NCBI RefSeq assembly: GCF_001563475.1
Contig: NZ_LPUT01000012.1
Span: 124,001-188,000, forward strand
DNA from: Sporosarcina sp. HYO08
GTDB lineage: Bacteria > Bacillota > Bacilli > Bacillales_A > Planococcaceae
DNA length: 64,000 nucleotides
Direction of reading: 5' to 3'
Part shown: in pieces, positions 59,139 through 64,000 of the stretch
How positions within the stretch are numbered: position 1 is the stretch's first letter
Layout of the letters: each line of letters begins with the position of its first letter
Translations under genes and position numbers: made by a program
The notes under the pieces: model-generated
The model's database searches: none
What the model saw: the letters and a program-made list of their open reading frames with translations, nothing else
Told to the model about the DNA's origin: nothing

Positions 59139-60536
59139 TTATTTCTTCAATTCATCTTTTGAAAAGTTCGCCATCTCATAATAATAATCGCCGATGACGC
59201 GGAGTCCTTTGTCGAAGTTCTCTAGATGGAAATGTTCGTTTGGCGCATGGAAGTTTTCTGTATCCAATCCAAAGCCCATTAATACAACAGGAACATGCAA
59301 CAACTCATCAAATGCTGCAACGATCGGAATGGAACCGCCGCCTCGTGTATAAACAGTTGGCACTTCGTAAACTTTTTCATACGATCGGCCCGCAGCTTGA
59401 ATTGCAGGATGGTCAATCGGGGTGATGAATGGCTTACCTTTATCGAACTCCGTTACCGTCACTGTGACACCAGCGGGCTGATGTTTTTCAATATGTGCTT
59501 TTAACTTTGAAACGATGACTTCTGGATCTTGATCAGGAACGAGGCGGCATGTAATTTTTGCACCCGCTTCCGCTGGCAAGACGGTTTTAATTCCTTCGCC
59601 TGAAAAACCGCCAAAAACACCATTTACTTCAAGAGTAGGGCGAGCAGAAACCCTTTCTAAATGCGAAAATCCCTTCTCACCGAATAATTCAGCAACGCCG
59701 ACTTCTTTTTTCAATGCTTCCTCATCAAAACTGAGTGCTTGATAAGCCGCTCGTTCATCTTCAGACAGTTCTCGAACGTCATCATAAAAACCGTCAACAG
59801 TAATCGTCCCTTCCTGGTCATGAAAAGAAGCAACGAGTTCAACTAACGCATGAATCGGATTTTGAATACCGCCGCCGTAAAGTCCGGAATGGAGATCACC
59901 TTTCGCCCCGCGGATATCAATTTGAACACCGCATAGACCGCGTAAACCGTAGCAAACAGCCGGTTGACCAGGTCCTTGCATACCTGTGTCGGAAATAAGC
60001 ACAATATCTGCCGCTAATTTTTCTTTATTCGCTTCGATATACTTTTCAAGATTCGGGCTGCCGATTTCTTCTTCCCCTTCAATAATGAACTTCACGTTAA
60101 CAGGCAAGCTCCCATGTTCTTGCATAATGGCCTCAACCGCTTTAATATGCATAAATACTTGTCCCTTGTCATCGCTCGCTCCGCGTGCATATAACTTATC
60201 GTCGCGTATTTCTGGCTCAAAAGGTCCGCTATCCCAAAGATTTAATGGGTCGACAGGCTGAACATCATAATGACCGTAAAAAAGGATGGTTGGCTTGCCT
60301 TCTGCATGCAACCACTCGCCATATACGACAGGGTGTCCCTCGGTTTCATCAATGGATACGTTTTCAAGTCCAGCATGTTGAAGTGACTGCACAAGCCAAT
60401 CAGCAGCCTTTTGCATATCCGTTTCATGTGCTGACAATGCGCTAATGCTTGGAATACGAAGGAAATCCTTCAATTCTTCAAGATGAACATCTCGTTTTTC
60501 TTTGAAATAGTGATCTAACATTTCTGCATTATTCAT
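59139..60536 (-). CDS. M20 family dipeptidase
   Basis: 465-aa zinc dipeptidase. Metal ligands are in FYGHYDVQP, GASDDKGQ, EGEEEIGSP (with the general base), LISDTGM and NFHAPNEHF. The insert with AKGDLHSGLYGG is the dimerisation domain of the carnosinase/CNDP-like group. It probably splits dipeptides in the cytoplasm. The ATG follows GAGGGAA. Confidence 0.92.
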   Translation of the reverse strand: MNNAEMLDHYFKEKRDVHLEELKDFLRIPSISALSAHETDMQKAADWLVQSLQHAGLENVSIDETEGHPVVYGEWLHAEGKPTILFYGHYDVQPVDPLNLWDSGPFEPEIRDDKLYARGASDDKGQVFMHIKAVEAIMQEHGSLPVNVKFIIEGEEEIGSPNLEKYIEANKEKLAADIVLISDTGMQGPGQPAVCYGLRGLCGVQIDIRGAKGDLHSGLYGGGIQNPIHALVELVASFHDQEGTITVDGFYDDVRELSEDERAAYQALSFDEEALKKEVGVAELFGEKGFSHLERVSARPTLEVNGVFGGFSGEGIKTVLPAEAGAKITCRLVPDQDPEVIVSKLKAHIEKHQPAGVTVTVTEFDKGKPFITPIDHPAIQAAGRSYEKVYEVPTVYTRGGGSIPIVAAFDELLHVPVVLMGFGLDTENFHAPNEHFHLENFDKGLRVIGDYYYEMANFSKDELKK

Positions 60537-60569
60537 TGTATTCCCTCATTTCAAAAGTGTCATGAAAAC

Positions 60570-60578
60570 AGTATAGCA
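60570..60578 (-). promoter_or_regulatory. Extended -10 promoter of the dipeptidase gene
   Basis: On the minus strand TGC-TATACT, about 35 bases upstream of the start codon; the -35 region is weak, as is common with extended -10 promoters. Confidence 0.4.
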
Positions 60579-60750
60579 GATTAGCGTGAAAAATACGGAT
60601 GCCAGATGGAGGTGCATTTTCACATTGTTTGGGTATAGTATTTGTAATTTAGAATCCAGGATATGGTATGCTATTTGAAAGTTCTAAAATCGGTTTAACA
60701 GGTGGATGCTTTACATTTTAAGGAAGTATCCTAGCCAGGAGGAATTGCTT

Positions 60751-61983
60751 TTGTTTATTGCACTTGTATTTTTCTTATTTTTGTCATTTTTCTTATCGGG
60801 AAGTGAAACGGCGCTAACTGCTGTCAATCGGATGAAAACTCAATTTCGCGCCGATCAAGGCGATCGCAAGGCGATCAGACTGATGCAGCTGATTTCAAAG
60901 CCGGATCGTATGATTACAGCCATATTAATCGGTAACAATGTCGCAAACATTATGATGCCAACGATTGTGACAATGATTGCAATTGACCAAGGCCTAAGTG
61001 TTGGATTATGGACGGGTGTTTTAACGATCATCATTATTATCTTTGGCGAAGTATTGCCAAAAACAATCTCTGCAACATTTGCGGATCGCGTTGCATACAC
61101 TGTTGCACCGGTCATTGAGCTGTACGTCAAAGTTTTAACACCGATTACAATCATCCTTGCTACGTTTACAAATGTATTTATCCGGATCATTTCCAAAGGC
61201 GCCGTGAAGGAAGCTACGCTGACAAAAGATGATTTGCGTTCGATGGTTGACATTGCCTCAACGGAAGGGACGGTTGAAGAGGAGGAGTCCGTACGTCTGA
61301 AGGGAATTTTGGATTTTCCGGAAAAGGATGTTTCGGATGTGCTGGAAACGCATCGAACGGATATTATCGGATTGCCAATGGAAGCGACGTATGAAGAAGT
61401 ACGTGATACGATCTTGGAATATTTTTATACCCGCTATCCTGTGTACGAAGAAAGTATCGACAAAATTGTTGGGATGTTTTATTCTAAAATGCTGATCGAA
61501 TGGTCGATGAATCCTAGTCGAAAGCTTAGTGAAATGATTGACCGCAATCCTTTATATGTCGTACAATCCGCAAGCATCGAGAAAGTCTTTAAAATGATGC
61601 TTGCAAAGAAAAAGCATATGGCAATTGTATTGGATGAGTACGGTGGAACTTTGGGCATTGTGACACATGAAGATATTATTGAAGAAATGATTGGTCAAGA
61701 TATTGAAGACGAAACAGATATTGATGAAGAAGTGCTTGTCTATGAAAAAACAGACGATATGCTTATTTGTCACGGTCGATTTGAAATTGTAGATGCAATG
61801 GAATTACTAGGCGTTGAGTTGCCAACTGACAATGAAACACTTGGTGGGTTCGTCTTGCAGGAGCTTGGACATGTTCCGGAGCCGGGGGAAAGGTTTACGT
61901 ATGACAAACTCCGTTTTGAAATTAATGAAATGGATCGCAGTCGAATCGGCCGTATGACGATCACAATAAAGGAAGAAGAATAA
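60751..61983 (+). CDS. CNNM/CorC-HlyC family membrane protein
   Basis: 410 aa. The N-terminal DUF21 membrane domain has three to four helices (SGSETALTAVNRMK, ILIGNNVANIMMPT, FGEVLPKTISATF). Two CBS domains (about 205-330) and a C-terminal CorC/HlyC domain (LGGFVLQELGHVPEPGERF) follow. Relatives are magnesium or cobalt transport factors; the older hemolysin label is not supported. The start is TTG 60751, eight bases after AGGAGG (60736-60742); the longer frame from ATG 60706 reads through that site. Confidence 0.88.
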   Translation: MFIALVFFLFLSFFLSGSETALTAVNRMKTQFRADQGDRKAIRLMQLISKPDRMITAILIGNNVANIMMPTIVTMIAIDQGLSVGLWTGVLTIIIIIFGEVLPKTISATFADRVAYTVAPVIELYVKVLTPITIILATFTNVFIRIISKGAVKEATLTKDDLRSMVDIASTEGTVEEEESVRLKGILDFPEKDVSDVLETHRTDIIGLPMEATYEEVRDTILEYFYTRYPVYEESIDKIVGMFYSKMLIEWSMNPSRKLSEMIDRNPLYVVQSASIEKVFKMMLAKKKHMAIVLDEYGGTLGIVTHEDIIEEMIGQDIEDETDIDEEVLVYEKTDDMLICHGRFEIVDAMELLGVELPTDNETLGGFVLQELGHVPEPGERFTYDKLRFEINEMDRSRIGRMTITIKEEE

Positions 61984-62018
61984 GCACACATGAGCTTGTT
62001 ATCATTTCCTTACACGTT

Positions 62019-62045
62019 TGTAAGAAAATTGAAAGGGAATCCGAT
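62019..62045 (+). promoter_or_regulatory. Possible ECF-sigma autoregulatory promoter
   Basis: TGTAAG, 17 bases, CGAT stands about 60 bases before the sigma factor gene. It resembles the TGTAAC-N17-CGAC pattern of SigX-type promoters with one mismatch in each element. Weak evidence. Confidence 0.25.
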
Positions 62046-62105
62046 AGTTTAAAATTAATGAGTAGCCGATAATGAGGTCAATAGCAATTACGGAGGCGTT
62101 ATCGG

Positions 62106-62651
62106 ATGAACACGAATTTGGAAAACTTATACGAACAATACGGTCGTTACATATATCATTTATGTTTAAAATTAACACGCAATAAAGAAGAAGCAGAAGA
62201 CCTCATGCAAGATGTATGGGTAAAGGTGATTCGCTATAGCGGTAAAATTACAGGTGTTGAAAATTTGAAAGCTTGGATGACGACGATTTGTATGAATACA
62301 TTTCGGGATCGCTACCGCAAGGATGTTCGAAGAAGTCAACATGTCATGAAACAACCTGATACATTAGACGTACCACTGTTAGATTTGGTTCCATGTAAGG
62401 ATATGACACCGGTCGAACAGCTTGAACAAAATGATGTGCAATCACTTGTGCAGCAAAAAATTGAGCAATTGGATGGTATTTATCGTAAAACGATTGAGTA
62501 CTTTTACGTCCACCAATATTCATTAATTGAAATCGCCGACTTGATGAAAGTTTCGATTGGAACTGTTAAGTCAAGACTTTTCCGCGCAAGAAAATATTTA
62601 AAAGAATTAATGATGGAAGACGGTGCTGTTCAGGAATATGTGACCGCATGA
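62106..62651 (+). CDS. Orphan ECF-type RNA polymerase sigma factor
   Basis: 181 aa. Region 2 (about 5-75: YEQYGRYIYHLCLKLTRNKEEAEDLMQDVWVKV) and region 4 (about 120-172: IYRKTIEYFYVHQYSLIEIADLMKVSIGTVKSRLFRARKYL) are complete, typical of extracytoplasmic-function factors. No anti-sigma gene follows; a strong terminator comes directly after the stop codon. Activity must be controlled by an unlinked anti-sigma factor or by transcription. ATG 62106 is 13 bases past ACGGAGG, a rather long spacing. Confidence 0.9.
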   Translation: MNTNLENLYEQYGRYIYHLCLKLTRNKEEAEDLMQDVWVKVIRYSGKITGVENLKAWMTTICMNTFRDRYRKDVRRSQHVMKQPDTLDVPLLDLVPCKDMTPVEQLEQNDVQSLVQQKIEQLDGIYRKTIEYFYVHQYSLIEIADLMKVSIGTVKSRLFRARKYLKELMMEDGAVQEYVTA

Positions 62652-62690
62652 AAAAAGTTGGATTCGCCAGCAGGCTGATCCAACTTTTTT
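62651..62690. terminator. Bidirectional terminator after the sigma factor gene
   Basis: AAAAAAGTTGGAT pairs perfectly with ATCCAACTTTTTT, with an inner GCC/GGC. It serves the converging small gene as well. Confidence 0.93.
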
Positions 62691-62692
62691 GT

Positions 62693-62872
62693 TCATTCAT
62701 TTAGTTGCTCGTTTAATTCAGCGAGTCTTTCTTCCATTGCCGCAAGGCGCTTTTCCGCTTTTTTCACAAAGCCAGCATTACCTGTAGATTCGAGTTTCTC
62801 AATATCTCCTTGGAGATTGATATAATCAAGCTTTAGCTCTGCAATGGCATTTTCAATCTGTCGTTTATCCAT
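62693..62872 (-). CDS. Small coiled-coil protein, SE1832 family
   Basis: 59-aa protein from ATG 62872. It begins MDKRQIENAIAELK and has LDYINLQGDIEKLESTGN in the middle and a Lys/Glu-rich helix to the end. The heptad-like pattern over nearly the whole length predicts a coiled coil. Length and central motif match the SE1832 family of Firmicutes, which has no known function. AAGGTG lies nine bases upstream of the start. It ends beside the terminator of the sigma factor gene. Confidence 0.8.
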   Translation of the reverse strand: MDKRQIENAIAELKLDYINLQGDIEKLESTGNAGFVKKAEKRLAAMEERLAELNEQLNE

Positions 62873-62895
62873 TCAGCAACACCTTACTTTTTCCT

Positions 62896-63960
62896 TTAGT
62901 GTACCATATCAGAAGTTGCCTTGCCGGAAGGTTTCCCACTCTCTCGTTTTGGATATTCTAAATAATAACGGATAGCTTCACAGACTGCGTCTTTGCCGTC
63001 TCCAAGTCCTAAAGCCGTTTGTCTTGCGATCGCTTTTTTTCGAAGCGGTTCATGCAGAAGCGGTTCCATCACAGCGTTTAGAAGACTTGATTGTTTGACT
63101 TTTCGACCAAGCCCAAGATGGATAAAGCCATGCTGTTCTTTCGGAAAAGCGAGTCCGAGTTCGAAATCATTTTGGGCAAGGACAATGCAAGGGATCCCCA
63201 TAACGGCGACTTCGTAGGGCATATAGCCGGAAGCGCACAGAACGACATCCGCGGTTGCCATCATGCCCGCAAAGTCATAAGGTTGCTGTTGAATATGTGT
63301 ATTTCTTCTGCCAAGTGCCATCATGCGTAGCTCGCTAACGTCATGTTGATAACGTTCGCCGACTAAAACCGTTACTTTCAATGGAATTTGTAGCTGGATC
63401 ATGTGACGAAGCGCCCGATAGGACAAGTTACCTTCGTCTTCTTCCCCAAACGATATGACGAGATGAGGCAGTGCATCCGAACGGTTTTTTCGAAGGCCTA
63501 GGTTTCTTAAAGCGTTTGTACTTTCATCTGCCATAAAGCTTTCTTTTCCAACGACATAATGATCGGGAACTGGCTCGCTTGTTTCGGCATACAATGTTTG
63601 AAAAACTAGATCGGCAGTTTTTCCGCCTTCTCCAAAATCGTCAAAATGGATGATAGAAGGAACGATTTTATGAATCTTTTCCACTTCTTCAGTAGTAGTA
63701 GATCCACTATCTCGGATGAGAAGATCGGGTTTAATCATCGAAATTGCTTGTACTAAGGAGGAGCTTCCCTTTAAATTGACAGTTTTAAAACCCTCGGGAG
63801 CTGGTGGAGAATTTTCCCCGCATAAATAAATAATTCGCGCTTCTTCTCGTAATGTATGAGCAATCATTGCCGCTCTTCTTGCGGGATATGTGCCTTTTCC
63901 CTCCGAACGGGAAATATAAATAGCGATCGTTTTCTTTTTTTGGCTGTTTATTGGAATCAC
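62896..63960 (-). CDS. SpsG/PseG-like GT-B fold protein
   Basis: 354 aa. Two Rossmann-like halves: an N-terminal half with AIYISRSEGKGTYPARRAAMIAHTL and IIHFDDFGEGG, and a C-terminal half with VISFGEEDEGN, VTVLVGERY and ADVVLCASGYMPYEVAVMGIPCIVLAQN, the glycosyltransferase-28-like donor site. It resembles PseG/SpsG nucleotide-sugar hydrolases of pseudaminic acid or spore polysaccharide synthesis; the exact reaction is not certain. A stop codon lies 27 bases upstream in frame, so the gene is complete with GTG 63960 as first possible start, though its ribosome site (AAAGG) touches the start codon. Confidence 0.72.
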   Translation of the reverse strand: MIPINSQKKKTIAIYISRSEGKGTYPARRAAMIAHTLREEARIIYLCGENSPPAPEGFKTVNLKGSSSLVQAISMIKPDLLIRDSGSTTTEEVEKIHKIVPSIIHFDDFGEGGKTADLVFQTLYAETSEPVPDHYVVGKESFMADESTNALRNLGLRKNRSDALPHLVISFGEEDEGNLSYRALRHMIQLQIPLKVTVLVGERYQHDVSELRMMALGRRNTHIQQQPYDFAGMMATADVVLCASGYMPYEVAVMGIPCIVLAQNDFELGLAFPKEQHGFIHLGLGRKVKQSSLLNAVMEPLLHEPLRKKAIARQTALGLGDGKDAVCEAIRYYLEYPKRESGKPSGKATSDMVH

Positions 63961-64000
63961 CCTTTCTTTGGCCCGATGAAAAGCCTATCCCTTCAACGTA

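Overview
The window looks like chromosomal DNA from a low-to-moderate G+C, aerobic or facultative Bacillales, most likely the Planococcaceae/Sporosarcina-Lysinibacillus branch. This placement is an inference. It rests on strong GGAGG-type ribosome sites, frequent TTG and GTG starts, an NreC-type nitrate regulator, a YhgE/TetR pair, a YfiB/YfiC-like ABC pair, a SE1832-family small protein and a sigma-B-type promoter. I see no phage, insertion sequence, CRISPR or conjugative genes. This is ordinary core and metabolic accessory DNA, with about 56 protein genes and one tRNA.

Region 1 (1-9.1 kb) is a nitrate-respiration and molybdenum-cofactor island: nreC, a hemerythrin-like protein, a nitrate/nitrite transporter fused to a C-terminal PAS domain, then moeB, moaB, moaC (opposite strand), moeA, mobB, moaE, moaD, mobA and moaA. 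The second half is tightly overlapped. Together these genes sense, import and build the cofactor for a nitrate reductase presumably encoded to the left of the window. Region 2 (9.1-13.4 kb) has a 2-hydroxyacid dehydrogenase, and hutG-gltS facing a LysR gene across a LysR-type box. gltS carries a one-base frameshift. Region 3 (13.4-21.7 kb) holds a SEC-C/TPR protein, a DUF2935 protein, an AIM24-family protein, a TetR regulator divergent from a DHA2-type drug efflux pump with a perfect palindromic operator, and an SLC13/RCK transporter with a 19-bp tandem repeat in its leader.

Region 4 (21.8-28.5 kb) looks like a lysine-catabolism cluster: a semialdehyde dehydrogenase, a lysine 6-dehydrogenase-like protein, an acyl-CoA dehydrogenase and, beyond a lipoprotein serpin, an aminotransferase. 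Region 5 (28.5-37.3 kb) has a BmrA-like ABC exporter, a complete five-gene branched-chain amino acid ABC importer, and an M20 deacylase under a clear TPP riboswitch, best read as the thiamine-salvage deformylase YlmB.

Region 6 (37.4-53 kb) holds TetR-YhgE, a sigma-B-type SDR oxidoreductase, a frameshifted short-chain fatty acid transporter, a secreted beta-propeller protein, a two-subunit ThrE-type exporter, a PAS-GGDEF-EAL phosphodiesterase, an EamA transporter, an asymmetric heterodimeric ABC exporter and tRNA-Ala(GGC). Region 7 (53-64 kb) has an amidinotransferase/deiminase-superfamily enzyme followed by a polar amino acid ABC importer. After these come a small Amidase_6 protein whose ribosome site is locked in a hairpin, DegV, a nitroreductase, an M20 dipeptidase, a CNNM/CorC protein, an orphan ECF sigma factor, a 59-aa SE1832-like protein and a SpsG/PseG-like protein.

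Both frameshifts (gltS, atoE-like) sit in mononucleotide runs, so sequencing error is as likely as true gene decay. The most unusual items are the nitrate transporter-PAS fusion beside nreC, the self-locked ribosome site at 56.85 kb, and the paired motif that may co-regulate the amidinotransferase and its importer.
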